From: PALSA-1003 sp963741315
GTDB lineage: Bacteria; Pseudomonadota; Gammaproteobacteria; Burkholderiales; Casimicrobiaceae
Direction: 5' to 3'
NCBI GenBank assembly: GCA_963741315.1
Contig: CAVUHK010000010.1
Coordinates: 1-64,000, forward strand
Length of the DNA stretch: 64,000 nt
The position numbers were made by a program, and so were the translations under genes. Positions 8,765 to 19,138 of the stretch are shown here, piece by piece; the stretch's first letter is position 1, and every line of letters starts with the position of its first letter. The notes beneath the pieces are model-generated. The model did not search any database, had not been told where the DNA came from, and saw nothing but the letters and a program-made list of their open reading frames with translations.

Positions 8765-9640
8765 TTAAATGACGCTCTTGAGCAGCTTCCCCATCTCCGC
8801 GGGATTGCGCGTTACCTTGATGCCGCTCGCTTCCATGACCGCCAGCTTCTCCTGCGCAGTGCCCTTGCCGCCGGAGATGATCGCGCCGGCGTGCCCCATG
8901 CGCTTGCCGGGCGGCGCGGTGACTCCGGCGATGAAGCCGACGATCGGCTTCTTCATGTTGTCGCGGGCCCATTCGGCCGCGGCCTCCTCGTCGGTGCCGC
9001 CGATCTCGCCGATCATCACCACCGCGTCGGTCTGCGGATCGTCGTTGAAGAGCTTGAGAATGTCGATGTGCTTGAGGCCGTTGACGGGGTCGCCGCCGAT
9101 GCCCACCGCGGTCGATTGCCCGAGACCCAACTCGGTGATCTGGCCCACCGCCTCGTAGGTCAGCGTGCCGGAACGCGACACGACGCCGATGCGCCCCTTG
9201 CGATGGATGTGTCCCGGCATGATGCCGATCTTGATTTCATCGGGAGTGATCACCCCCGGACAGTTGGGTCCGAGCAACAGCGTCTTCTTGCCCTGCATCT
9301 TGTATCGCGTGCGGATCATGTCGCGCACCGGGATGCCCTCGGTGATGCAGATCACCAGGTCCAGGCCCGCCTCGACCGCCTCGTCGATGGCCGCTGCGGC
9401 GAACGGCGGCGGCACGTAGATCACGCTGACGGTCGCGCCCGTGGCCTGCTTCGCCTCGGCCACCGTCGCGAAAATGGGAATGCCCTCGAAGTCCTCGCCG
9501 GGCTTCTTCGGATTCACGCCGGCAACGAAGCAATTCTTGCCGTTCGCATAGTCGCGGCACATGCGTGTGTGGAATTGCCCGGTCTTGCCGGTGATGCCCT
9601 GCGTGATGACTTTGGTGTTCTTGTTTACGAGGATGCTCAT
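8765..9640 (-). CDS. sucD: Succinyl-CoA synthetase alpha subunit
   Basis: The alpha subunit of the TCA-cycle enzyme that interconverts succinyl-CoA and succinate with ATP or GTP formation; it forms a heterotetramer with SucC in the cytoplasm. It has 291 residues, the normal length. The CoA-binding Rossmann part is N-terminal (ITQGITGKTGQFHTRMCRDY), and GPNCPGVI lies in the middle. The active-site histidine that becomes phosphorylated is in MGHAGAIISGGKGTA near residue 248. The start ATG is at 9640. Unusually, sucC is not adjacent: a GIY-YIG gene and palindromic repeats occupy the 459 bases between them. One repeat ends only four bases before this ATG, so the ribosome site overlaps its edge (GGAATGACGGATC). 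Confidence 0.96.
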   Translation of the reverse strand: MSILVNKNTKVITQGITGKTGQFHTRMCRDYANGKNCFVAGVNPKKPGEDFEGIPIFATVAEAKQATGATVSVIYVPPPFAAAAIDEAVEAGLDLVICITEGIPVRDMIRTRYKMQGKKTLLLGPNCPGVITPDEIKIGIMPGHIHRKGRIGVVSRSGTLTYEAVGQITELGLGQSTAVGIGGDPVNGLKHIDILKLFNDDPQTDAVVMIGEIGGTDEEAAAEWARDNMKKPIVGFIAGVTAPPGKRMGHAGAIISGGKGTAQEKLAVMEASGIKVTRNPAEMGKLLKSVI

Positions 9641-9644
9641 GATC

Positions 9645-9738
9645 CGTCATTCCCGCGAAAGCGGGAATCCAGTGTCGTTAGCGAACAATACTGTCTCGCA
9701 TTTGTCGTTCCCGCGAAAGCGGGAACCCAGTGGCGTTA
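9645..9738. repeat. Two direct REP-like units next to the sucD start
   Basis: Two copies of the palindrome TTCCCGCGAAAGCGGGAA (9650-9667 and 9708-9725), in the same orientation and each followed by (A/C)CCAG or TCCAG plus TGNCGTTA. They lie inside the 3' end of the GIY-YIG reading frame. Confidence 0.8.
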
Positions 9739-10030
9739 TCGAACATATTTCCAAGTAAAGATCATTCCAATAAGGATTAGCGACCTCGATAGCTTCGACC
9801 TTCCAGGCCCTTCTCCATTTCTTGATCTGTTTCTCTCGCGTGATCGCCGACAACGATGATTCGTGCAATTCATACCAAACGAGCATCTTCACTTCGTGTT
9901 GCTTTGCGAAGCCGTCCACAAATCCTTCTTTGTGCTGCCACACCCTTTGCACCAAATTCGAAGTCACGCCGACATACAAAGTGCCGTTGCGGCCACTTGC
10001 CAGCATGTACACGCAAAACTTCTTTTCCAA
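9647..10030 (-). CDS. GIY-YIG nuclease superfamily protein inserted between sucC and sucD
   Basis: A 127-residue URI/YhbQ-like single-domain GIY-YIG protein. The family blocks are VYMLASGRNGTLYVGVTSNL at the N-terminus (VYM and YVG replacing GIY and YIG), an Arg shortly after (LVQRVWQHKEG), and a glutamate in ITREKQIKKWRRAWK that would bind the catalytic metal. The domain ends near YLEI. The last 30 residues are a read-through of the palindromic repeats (RFRGNDK and TGFPLSRE) and are probably not functional. The start appears to be TTG 10030 with no strong ribosome site. It splits the sucCD operon and is bounded by inverted repeat units (10039-10072 and 9645-9738). Family members act on DNA in mobile elements or repair, or have no known role. 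Confidence 0.8.
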   Translation of the reverse strand: MEKKFCVYMLASGRNGTLYVGVTSNLVQRVWQHKEGFVDGFAKQHEVKMLVWYELHESSLSAITREKQIKKWRRAWKVEAIEVANPYWNDLYLEICSITPLGSRFRGNDKCETVLFANDTGFPLSRE

Positions 10031-10038
10031 TTATTCAA

Positions 10039-10072
10039 CGCCGCTGGGTCCCCGCTTTCGCGGGGACGACGA
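10039..10072. repeat. REP-like unit upstream of the GIY-YIG gene
   Basis: A single palindromic unit, CTGGGTCCCCGCTTTCGC followed by GGGGACGACG. It is inverted relative to the two units at 9645-9738, so the GIY-YIG gene is bracketed by inverted copies. Confidence 0.8.
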
Positions 10073-10099
10073 ATTGAGAGTGTCGTCCGTTTCCCACTA

Positions 10100-11262
<1,163 letters not shown>

Positions 11263-11266
<4 letters not shown>

Positions 11267-11826
11267 GGGGAGTTCCTTTGCGGCAGATCGCCCTTGTACC
11301 ACTGCGGATAGTAACGGCGAACGCTGTCGGTGGTGGTTTCCAGTGCGTGGCAGCGATCGAGCTGAAAGGGCTTCTCGCCGCCGGGCTCGATTTCGCGGCG
11401 CAGACCGGCTTGCATCTGAATCGCAGCGGTGGGCGCCTGGGCCAGTAGTTCCGTGACATGGCTGCAGCCCTTCACGCCACCCATCGCGTCGTAGAGGGTC
11501 TTGCGAAATCCATGCAGCAGGCTCGCGCCCGCGAGTCTGGCATAGGCGTCGCTGATACGGCTGCAGGCGCCAGGGTACGGCATGTCATCGAACGTTACTT
11601 CGACGCTCTGCACGGTGAGCTCGGCGTCAACCGTCACGCGGGCCCACATGTCGTGCACCGGCACGCCCGCGGGACGTCGCCCGGTGAGCAGCGCGTAGTC
11701 GTGATCCTTGATGTCGGTGAGGTGACCCTCGATGTCGAACAGGCCGTCGGCGCGCTGGTAGCACTCATAACTGACGCGACGAGTGTGCAGTCGGTCGCGC
11801 GCGGACGGGCAGGGAGTGAGCGGCAT
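11263..11826 (-). CDS. DUF2889 domain-containing protein
   Basis: A 187-residue cytoplasmic protein of unknown function. The family pattern is clear: MPLTPCPSARDRLHTRRVSY, DGLFDIEGHLTDIKDHDY, VHDMWARVTVD, then PGACSRISDAYARLAGASLL and GCSHVTELL. I chose ATG 11826 because the family begins with MPL; an upstream in-frame start (11859) adds only 11 residues. The stop codon overlaps the sucC start, which suggests co-translation with sucCD. DUF2889 genes are common in betaproteobacteria and no activity is established. The link to sucCD may be metabolic or merely structural. Confidence 0.85.
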
Positions 11827-11982
11827 GTACGATAGAAATGCGGTGTCGTAACTCGGCAATCCGACGCCGGCGCGCGATGTGCCAGCCAGAGCGATGGGGC
11901 ATCCGATGTGGCTACAATAGCAGTCCTGCCACCGCTCGGCATTCTACGCGGCGGCGGCATAACTAACAACGAGGACGCGGCC

Positions 11983-13461
11983 ATGTCGTTCGTGCTCGCC
12001 CTGGATCAGGGCACCACCAGCTCGCGCGCAATCGTGTTCGATCGCACCGGCGCGATTCGCGCGGTGGCGCAGCAGGAGTTTGCGCAGATCTATCCGCAAC
12101 CCGGCTGGGTCGAGCACGACGCGACTGAAATCTGGGCGACACAGTACGGCGTCGCGGCCGAGGTGCTGGCCAAGGCGCGCATTGCCACGGCCGACATCGC
12201 CGCAATCGGCATCACCAACCAGCGCGAGACCACCGTGCTGTGGGAACGCAAGAGCGGCCGGCCGGTCGCCAACGCGATCGTGTGGCAGGATCGCCGCACC
12301 GCGGGACTCTGCGATGAGCTGCGTGCGGCCGGCCACGCCGAACTCATCCAGCGCAAATCCGGCCTGGTCCTCGATGCGTACTTTTCCGGAACCAAGCTCA
12401 AGTGGCTGCTCGACAACGTGCCCGGAGCCCGCGAGCGAGCGCAGCGCGGCGAGCTTGCCTTCGGCACCATCGACAGCTGGCTGGTGTGGAACCTGACCAA
12501 CGGTGCGCGCCACGTCACCGATCCGTCGAACGCCAGTCGCACCCTGCTGTTCGACATTCACCGCGGCGACTGGGACGACGAGCTGCTCGCGCTGCTCGAC
12601 GTTCCGCGCTCGTTGCTGCCCGAGATCGTGCCCTCGTCGGGCGTCTGCGCGGAGGTGAAACTGGGTGGCGCGACAGTGCCCATCGCAGGCATCGCCGGCG
12701 ACCAGCAGGCGGCGCTGTTCGGACAGGCGTGCCATGAACCGGGATTGGCGAAGAATACTTACGGCACCGGCTGCTTCCTGCTCATGAACACCGGGCACGC
12801 CGCGGTCGCTTCCAGTCACAACCTGCTCTCGACGGTCGCGTGGCTGCGCAACGGCGTCACCGACTACGCGCTCGAAGGCAGCGTGTTCATCGGCGGCGCC
12901 GTCATCCAGTGGCTGCGCGACGGGCTGCAGATCATTCGTTCCGCGGGCGAGGTCGAGGCGCTGGCGGCGAGCGTGCCGGACAACGGCGGCGTGTACCTGG
13001 TGCCGGCCTTTGCCGGCCTGGGCGCGCCGCACTGGGACGCCTACGCGCGCGGCGCCATGTTCGGGCTCACGCGCGGCTCGAGTCGCGCGCACCTGGCACG
13101 CGCCGCGCTCGAGTCCATCGCCTACCAGAGCGCCGACCTGCTCGCCGCGATGCAGGCAGACGCGGGCGTCGTGCTATCAGAACTGCGCGTCGACGGTGGC
13201 GCGGCGGCCAACAACCTGCTGCTGCAATTCCAGTGCGATCTGCTCGGCGTGCCGGTGGTGCGTCCCACCGTACTCGAAACGACCGCGTTGGGCGCCGCAT
13301 ACCTTGCCGGGCTTGCCGTCGGCTATTGGACCGACCCCGGCGACGTGGCCGCCAACTGGCGCGTCGACCGCCGCTTCGAGCCCGCAATGTCGCGCGATCA
13401 GGCCGGATCGCTCAAGGCGGGGTGGAACAAGGCGGTGGAACGGGCGAAGCACTGGGCCTGA
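11983..13461 (+). CDS. glpK: Glycerol kinase
   Basis: FGGY-family kinase that phosphorylates glycerol to sn-glycerol-3-phosphate with ATP; cytoplasmic, 492 residues (usual 495-505). It begins MSFVLALDQGTTSSRAIVFD (the phosphate-binding loop). It carries ITNQRETTVLW, the glycerol-binding segment WQDRRT, and GIAGDQQAALFGQ, then GTGCFLLMNTG (ATP binding) and VDGGAAANNLLLQFQ near the C-terminus. ATG 11983 follows GAGGA at good spacing. The frame is open further upstream, but that part is not family-like. It is divergent from the DUF2889-sucCD operon and lies a few kb from the ugp operon, so glycerol and glycerol-3-phosphate use are grouped here. Confidence 0.96.
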   Translation: MSFVLALDQGTTSSRAIVFDRTGAIRAVAQQEFAQIYPQPGWVEHDATEIWATQYGVAAEVLAKARIATADIAAIGITNQRETTVLWERKSGRPVANAIVWQDRRTAGLCDELRAAGHAELIQRKSGLVLDAYFSGTKLKWLLDNVPGARERAQRGELAFGTIDSWLVWNLTNGARHVTDPSNASRTLLFDIHRGDWDDELLALLDVPRSLLPEIVPSSGVCAEVKLGGATVPIAGIAGDQQAALFGQACHEPGLAKNTYGTGCFLLMNTGHAAVASSHNLLSTVAWLRNGVTDYALEGSVFIGGAVIQWLRDGLQIIRSAGEVEALAASVPDNGGVYLVPAFAGLGAPHWDAYARGAMFGLTRGSSRAHLARAALESIAYQSADLLAAMQADAGVVLSELRVDGGAAANNLLLQFQCDLLGVPVVRPTVLETTALGAAYLAGLAVGYWTDPGDVAANWRVDRRFEPAMSRDQAGSLKAGWNKAVERAKHWA

Positions 13462-13462
13462 T

Positions 13463-13538
13463 GTCGTCCCCGCAAAAGCGGGGACCCAGTGACGTTCGGC
13501 CAACGACGCTGGATTCCCGCTTTCGCGGGAATGACGTT
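13463..13538. repeat. REP-like palindrome doublet (inverted pair) after glpK
   Basis: An inverted pair: TCCCCGCAAAAGCGGGGA (13467-13484) and TTCCCGCTTTCGCGGGAA (13514-13531), with CCAG and GACG borders as in the other doublets. It starts two bases after the glpK stop codon. Confidence 0.8.
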
Positions 13539-13549
13539 AAGTGGCACCG

Positions 13550-13578
13550 TTGCACCGACTGCAAAACGTGCATATACT
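13550..13578 (+). promoter_or_regulatory. Sigma-70 promoter of the marR-MFS operon
   Basis: TTGCAC, a 17-base spacer and TATACT give a good sigma-70 promoter 45 bases upstream of the MarR start. Its -10 box lies inside the first of two direct repeats (13566-13597), consistent with repression by the encoded regulator. Confidence 0.65.
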
Positions 13579-13597
13579 CGCAATTACGTGCATATAC
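13566..13597 (+). promoter_or_regulatory. Putative MarR operator: two direct ACGTGCATATAC repeats
   Basis: The 12-base word ACGTGCATATAC occurs twice, 20 bases apart (two helical turns), over the -10 box and the start of transcription of the marR promoter. It has the placement expected for autorepression. Confidence 0.55.
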
Positions 13598-13622
13598 CCG
13601 CTTTCCCGTCGCCTCGCCATTC

Positions 13623-14072
13623 ATGACCGCCACCGCCACCCTCCCCGCCTGCACCTGTGGCCGCCTGCGCCGCGCCTCGCGCGCGCTGACGCAGCTCTAC
13701 GACGACCTGATGATTCCCTCCGGCCTGCGGGTGACGCAGTTCTCGATGCTGCGCACGCTCGAGCGCGAAGGTACCGCGACGCTGTCGAACCTGGCACAGG
13801 TGCTGCTGCTCGATCGCACCGCGCTTGCGCGCAACCTCGATCCGTTGGTCGAGCGCGGCCTGGTGCAGATCCTCGCCGGCCGCGATGCGCGCACGCGCGA
13901 GGTGTCGCTGACCCGCGCGGGCGCGCTGGCGATCCGTGCGGCGCTGCCGCACTGGAAACGGGCGCAGGCGCAGGTGAGCGCCAGGATCGGCACGGCGAAG
14001 TTGCAGGCGCTGGTCGCCACGCTCGACGCCATCGAAAGTCTTCATCCCGATCGCAGCAACGCCAAGCACTGA
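13623..14072 (+). CDS. MarR-family transcriptional regulator
   Basis: A 149-residue winged-helix dimeric regulator of the MarR family. The DNA-binding core is around residues 30-100: YDDLMIPSGLRVTQFSMLRT, LAQVLLLDRTALARNLDPLV, then the wing GLVQILAGRDARTREVSLT. The N-terminus carries CTCGRLRRASR, a close Cys-X-Cys pair seen in a subgroup that could sense oxidants or metals. It is the first gene of a two-gene run with an MFS transporter 20 bases downstream, and a pair of direct repeats covers its promoter. Autorepression and control of the transporter are the likely role; the ligand is unknown. Confidence 0.88.
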   Translation: MTATATLPACTCGRLRRASRALTQLYDDLMIPSGLRVTQFSMLRTLEREGTATLSNLAQVLLLDRTALARNLDPLVERGLVQILAGRDARTREVSLTRAGALAIRAALPHWKRAQAQVSARIGTAKLQALVATLDAIESLHPDRSNAKH

Positions 14073-14092
14073 CGCCGCCAGACAAGGACCCC

Positions 14093-15322
14093 ATGACTCA
14101 CTCCACTGCCCGCGCCGACTGGCGCACCCCGACACTCGTGCTCGTGGCGTCGGGCGTCATCATCACCCTGGCGATGGGCATCCGTCACAGTTTCGGACTG
14201 TTCCTGCAGCCGATGAGCGCGGACCTGCACTGGGGACGCCAGACCTTCGCGCTGGCGATCGCCGTCCAGAATCTGGTGTGGGGCGCTACGCAGCCGTTTA
14301 CCGGGATGATCGCCGACAAGTACGGAGCGGGACGCGTGGTGTGCGGCGGTGCGTTCCTCTACGCGCTCGGGCTGGCGTTGATGGCGCATCCGGGGACGCC
14401 GCTGGCGTTCATGCTTGTCCGCGGGGGTGCTGATCGGCATCGGCCAGTCCGGCGTCACTTTCAGTATCGTCGCCGGCGTGCTGGGCCGTGCCTACCCGCC
14501 GGAGAAGCGCAGCATGGTGCTGGGCATCTCGGCCGCGGCGGGATCGTTTGGACAGTTTGCGGTGTTGCCTTTCGCTCAGACGCTCATCACGCACATCGGC
14601 TGGTACGGCGCGCTGTTGACGCTCGCGGCGGTCGCCATGCTGATCGTGCCGCTCGCCGCCACGATGGTCGAGCGCCGTGACTCGATCGCGCATGCCTTCC
14701 AGCAGTCCGCCGGTCAGGCGGTCGGCGAAGCATTCAGCCACCGCGGCTTCCAGTTGCTCACGCTGGGATTTTTCGTCTGCGGCTTCCAGGTGGTGTTCAT
14801 CGGCGTGCACCTGCCGTCGTACCTGCTCGACAAGGGCTTGCCCGCCTCGGTGGGCGTCACCGCGCTGGCGCTGGTCGGCCTGTTCAACATCGTCGGCACC
14901 TACGCCGCCGGCTGGCTCGGCGGGAAGATGCCCAAGCGCTACATCCTGTCGTTCATCTACTTCGCACGCGCGGTCGTGATCGCGATCTTCCTGTGGCTGC
15001 CGCTCTCACCGCTGACTGTCTACGCCTTCGCCGGCGCCGATCGGCCTGCTCTGGCTGTCGACGATACCCGCCACCAACGCATCGTCGCGCAGGTATTCGG
15101 CGTCAGATACCTGTCGATGTTGAGCGGAGTGACCTTCTTCAACCACCAGGTCGGCAGTTTTCTCGGCGCGTGGCTGGGCGGGTACATGTTCGACCGCACC
15201 GGCAGCTACAACCTGGTCTGGTACCTGTCGATCGCGCTGGGTGTCATCGCCGGACTCATCAACCTGCCCATCGACGAGCGCGCAGATCAAACGCGGTTCG
15301 GCCGCGGGCGCAGTCGCGCTAG
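14093..15322 (+). CDS. MFS transporter with one shift near 14425 and two compensating shifts at 15040-15085
   Basis: Major facilitator superfamily inner-membrane transporter of about 400 residues with some twelve hydrophobic segments. The first 110 residues (MTHSTARADWRTPTLVLVAS, RHSFGLFLQPMSADLHWGRQ, QPFTGMIADKYGAGRVV) are in one frame. The rest (GVLIGIGQSGVTFSIVAGVL onward to LSIALGVIAGLINLPIDE) is in another, joined near 14425. Between 15040 and 15085 the sequence reads GLLWLSTIPATN only in the other frame, then returns (IVAQVFGVRYLSMLSG), so one extra and one missing base lie 40 bases apart. The relatives are monocarboxylate/oxalate-formate-antiporter-like carriers. The true C-terminus is uncertain, so the end is given at the nearest plausible stop before the ugpQ stop. 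The MarR gene upstream probably controls it. Confidence 0.75.
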
Positions 15323-15331
15323 TTCTGCGCG

Positions 15332-16062
15332 CTACGCCGGCTTCACGACGTCGATCGCATCGGTGATGATGACGTCGACGTGCCACGACGACAGTGTCGC
15401 GATTACCGCGGGGTCGTTGGGCGTATAGGTCAGGACCTTGAACCCGGCGCGATGCGCGTCGGCAACCAGCGCCTGGTCGAGCGCGCGATAGTCGGCATCG
15501 ATCGCGACGCACCCCAGGTGCGACAGGCGCGCGTCCCAATCCGGAGGAATGCGTTCCAGCAGTAGCGCGCGCGGCAATTCCGGGACGGCGTCGCGGGCGG
15601 CTGCAAGCGCATCCTCGGAAAATGACGACAGCAGTGGCGCCACGCCGGCCTTGCTCCACAGCGTCAACACATCGAGCGCGACCGCAGCGCCGGTTTCGCG
15701 CTCGCGTCCGGGCATCGGCTTGATCTCGACGTTGCACATGGCACCGTTGGCGATCGCCCAGTGCGCAACCGCGGCAAGTGTCGGTATCGTCTCGCCGGCA
15801 TACGCCGGCGAATGCCAGCTACCGGCATCCAGTTTCGCCAGCTCGGCCCAGCTCAGCGCGTCGGCGCGACCCTTGCCGTTGGTCGTGCGATCCAGCGTGT
15901 CGTCGTGCAGCAGAAACGGCACGCCGTCTCCGGAGAGCTTGACGTCGAATTCGAACATGCGAAAGCCGTGCGCGTGGCCGACGCGCAATGCGGCGAGCGT
16001 GTTTTCCGGCGCGAGCTTGCCGGCGCCGCGATGGGCGACAAACGCGGGATACGGCCAGGCGC

Positions 16063-16066
<4 letters not shown>
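15332..16066 (-). CDS. ugpQ: Glycerophosphodiester phosphodiesterase
   Basis: A 244-residue GDPD-family enzyme that hydrolyses glycerophosphodiesters to sn-glycerol-3-phosphate and an alcohol. The active-site blocks are FVAHRGAGKLAPENT (catalytic His12 and Glu21), FEFDVKLSGDGVPFLLHDDT (metal-binding acids and second His), and NVEIKPMPG. No signal peptide is visible, so it is cytoplasmic like E. coli UgpQ. Its start overlaps the ugpC stop by four bases (ATGA). It is the last gene of ugpBAECQ and would process diesters imported by the transporter. Confidence 0.94.
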
Positions 16067-17127
<1,061 letters not shown>

Positions 17128-17137
17128 GATTCCCTAT

Positions 17138-17229
17138 CGTCGTTCCCGCGCAAGCGGGAACCCAGCGTCGTTGTTCTTGGTGTGTCCAATGCCAAGACAC
17201 TGGATCCCCGCTTTCGCGGGGATGACGCG
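17138..17229. repeat. REP-like palindrome doublet (inverted pair) between ugpE and ugpC
   Basis: An inverted pair: GTTCCCGCGCAAGCGGGAAC near 17141-17160 and TCCCCGCTTTCGCGGGGA near 17205-17222, bordered by CCAG and GTCGT as elsewhere. It lies within the ugp operon and could stabilise the upstream message or dampen ugpC and ugpQ expression. Confidence 0.8.
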
Positions 17230-17279
17230 GCTGTTTCCGATTGCCGCGACGCTGCACGTCTTGCTCTCGGACATCCGCG

Positions 17280-18131
17280 TCATTTTTCGGTGTCGACCAG
17301 ACCCTTGACGAACCACTTCTGCGTCAACAGCACCAGCAGCGCCGGCGGCAGCATCGCGAGCATGGCCGTGGCCATGACCAGGTTCCATTCGGTGGCCGCT
17401 TCGCCGCCCGCGATCATCCGCTTGATGCCGATCACCGCCGTATACATCGATTCGTCGGTGGTCACCAGCAGCGGCCACAGGTACTGGTTCCAGCCGAAGA
17501 TGAACAGGATCAGGAACAGCGCGGCAATGTTCGCCTTGGACAGCGGCACCACCACATCCCAGAAGAAGCGCATCGGGCCGGCGCCGTCGATGCGCGCCGC
17601 TTCGGCCAGCTCGTCGGGGATGGTAAGAAAGAATTGGCGGAACAGGAACGTCGCTGTCGCCGAGGCGATCAGCGGGACCGTGAGTCCGGCGTAAGTATTG
17701 AGCATGTGCAGGTCGGCGACGACCTTGTAGGTCGGCAGGATCCGCACTTCCACCGGCAGCATCAGCGTGACGAAGATCATCCAGAAGGCGAGCGCTCGAA
17801 ATCGGAAGCGGAAATACACGATCGCAAACGCCGAGAGCAATGAAATGGCGATTTTTCCAACGGCGATGACCAGCGCCGACACCAGGCTGTTGAACATCAT
17901 CCTTCCGACCGGAGCCGTCGTTACGTTGGTCGACGCGCCTTGAAAGAGCACCTTGGAATAGTTCTCGATCAGGTGCCCGCCCGGCAGCATCGGCATCGGC
18001 GACTGCAGGACCTCGTCGGGCGCCAGCGACGATGCCACGAACGTGACATACACCGGGAGCGCGACCACCGCCACGCCGATGATGAGGATCAAGTGGGAAA
18101 TGAACGTCAGGAAGGGGCGGTGCTCGATCAT
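17280..18131 (-). CDS. ugpE: sn-glycerol-3-phosphate ABC transporter permease UgpE
   Basis: A 283-residue inner-membrane permease with six hydrophobic segments (E. coli UgpE has 281). The first segment is HLILIIGVAVVALPVYVTFV; the ABC-permease EAA loop is ELAEAARIDGAGPMRFFWDV near residue 200; the C-terminus is QKWFVKGLVDTEK. ATG 18131 sits two bases downstream of the ugpA stop, so the two permeases are closely coupled. It forms the transmembrane channel with UgpA and receives substrate from the periplasmic UgpB. Confidence 0.94.
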   Translation of the reverse strand: MIEHRPFLTFISHLILIIGVAVVALPVYVTFVASSLAPDEVLQSPMPMLPGGHLIENYSKVLFQGASTNVTTAPVGRMMFNSLVSALVIAVGKIAISLLSAFAIVYFRFRFRALAFWMIFVTLMLPVEVRILPTYKVVADLHMLNTYAGLTVPLIASATATFLFRQFFLTIPDELAEAARIDGAGPMRFFWDVVVPLSKANIAALFLILFIFGWNQYLWPLLVTTDESMYTAVIGIKRMIAGGEAATEWNLVMATAMLAMLPPALLVLLTQKWFVKGLVDTEK

Positions 18132-18133
18132 GG

Positions 18134-19015
18134 CTAGTACTGGACCTTGCGCTCGACGAAGCGGAACTGCACCACGGTGAGCGTGATCAGGATCACCATC
18201 AACACGACCGACTGCGCGTACGAGCTGCCGAGGTCGAGCCCCCTGAACCCGTCGGCGTAAACCTTGAAGACGAGGATCTGCGTGGCTTGTCCGGGGCCGC
18301 CGCCGGTTGCGGCATCGATGATGGCGAAGGTCTCGATGAACGCGTAGATGATGTTGACGACGAGCAGGAAGAAGGTCGTCGGCGAGAGCAGCGGAAAGAC
18401 GATGGTCACGAAACGCTTGACCGGGCCCGCGCCGTCGATCGCCGCGGCCTCGATCAGCGATTTCGGGATCGACTGCAGGCCGGCCAGGAAGAACAGGAAG
18501 TTGTAGCTGATCTGCTTCCAGACCGCGGCGACGATGACCATGATCAGCGCGTCGGTGCCGTTGAGCAAAGGATCCCACGCGACGCCGAAGCCCTTGAGCC
18601 AGTGCGCGACGATGCCCAGCGTCGGATTGAACAGGAACAGCCAGAGCACCGCGGCCACCGCCGGCGCCACGGCATACGGCCAGATCAGCAGCGTCTTGTA
18701 GACGGTCGCGCTCTTGATCACCCGGTCCGCCAGCACGGCCAGCAGCAGCGAAATCGACAGCCCGAGCACCGCGACCGCGAACGAGAATACCGCGGTGACC
18801 CGGAACGACGAGATGTATTCGTCGTTGCGGAACAGGTCCGTGAAGTTATCGAACCAGACGAATTGCGTGCTGATGCCGAACGCGTCCTGCACCAGCAGCG
18901 ATTGATAGACGCATTGCGCGGCGGGCAGGAAGAAGAAGATCAGGGTGATCGCCATCTGCGGCGCGATCAACGCATACGGCAGCCAGCGCGATTCGAAGCG
19001 GGCGCGCTTCTCCAA
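18134..19015 (-). CDS. ugpA: sn-glycerol-3-phosphate ABC transporter permease UgpA
   Basis: A 293-residue inner-membrane permease (E. coli UgpA 295). It reads RARFESRWLPYALIAPQMAI at the start, has six hydrophobic segments, the EAA loop SLIEAAAIDGAGPVKRFVTI near residue 200, and ends VVQFRFVERKVQY. There is no ATG at the expected place. I choose TTG 19015 because it gives the family length and N-terminus. A longer reading from TTG 19057 adds an arginine-rich stretch and starts inside the loop of a strong hairpin (19036-19075), which makes it unlikely. It is followed by ugpE after two bases. Confidence 0.9.
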   Translation of the reverse strand: MEKRARFESRWLPYALIAPQMAITLIFFFLPAAQCVYQSLLVQDAFGISTQFVWFDNFTDLFRNDEYISSFRVTAVFSFAVAVLGLSISLLLAVLADRVIKSATVYKTLLIWPYAVAPAVAAVLWLFLFNPTLGIVAHWLKGFGVAWDPLLNGTDALIMVIVAAVWKQISYNFLFFLAGLQSIPKSLIEAAAIDGAGPVKRFVTIVFPLLSPTTFFLLVVNIIYAFIETFAIIDAATGGGPGQATQILVFKVYADGFRGLDLGSSYAQSVVLMVILITLTVVQFRFVERKVQY

Positions 19016-19035
19016 GGGGCGCCTACCGCGCGGCC

Positions 19036-19075
19036 GCCGAAATGAGCGTCGCCACAAGCGACGCTCGATTTCGGC
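19036..19075 (-). promoter_or_regulatory. Strong hairpin between ugpB and ugpA
   Basis: Arms GCCGAAATGAGCGTCGC and GCGACGCTCGATTTCGGC pair over 17 bp with one bulge and a 5-base loop, without a T-run. Such a structure behind a binding-protein gene usually protects its message, so that it is made in excess over the permeases. Confidence 0.65.
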
Positions 19076-19138
19076 GAGTTAGCACGCTCGCGCGGTCGAG
19101 AACAACCCACATGACAACGACCTCACCGCGCCGACGCA

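Noticed and set aside
6935..9859. A 974-codon plus-strand frame across the PP2C, TerC and sucD region
   Set aside because: Antisense to three real genes; no domain; same biased composition.
8647..10072. Possible CRISPR-like repeats
   Set aside because: Units are palindromic, differ in orientation and spacing, and are scattered through the window. There are no regular spacers and no cas genes.
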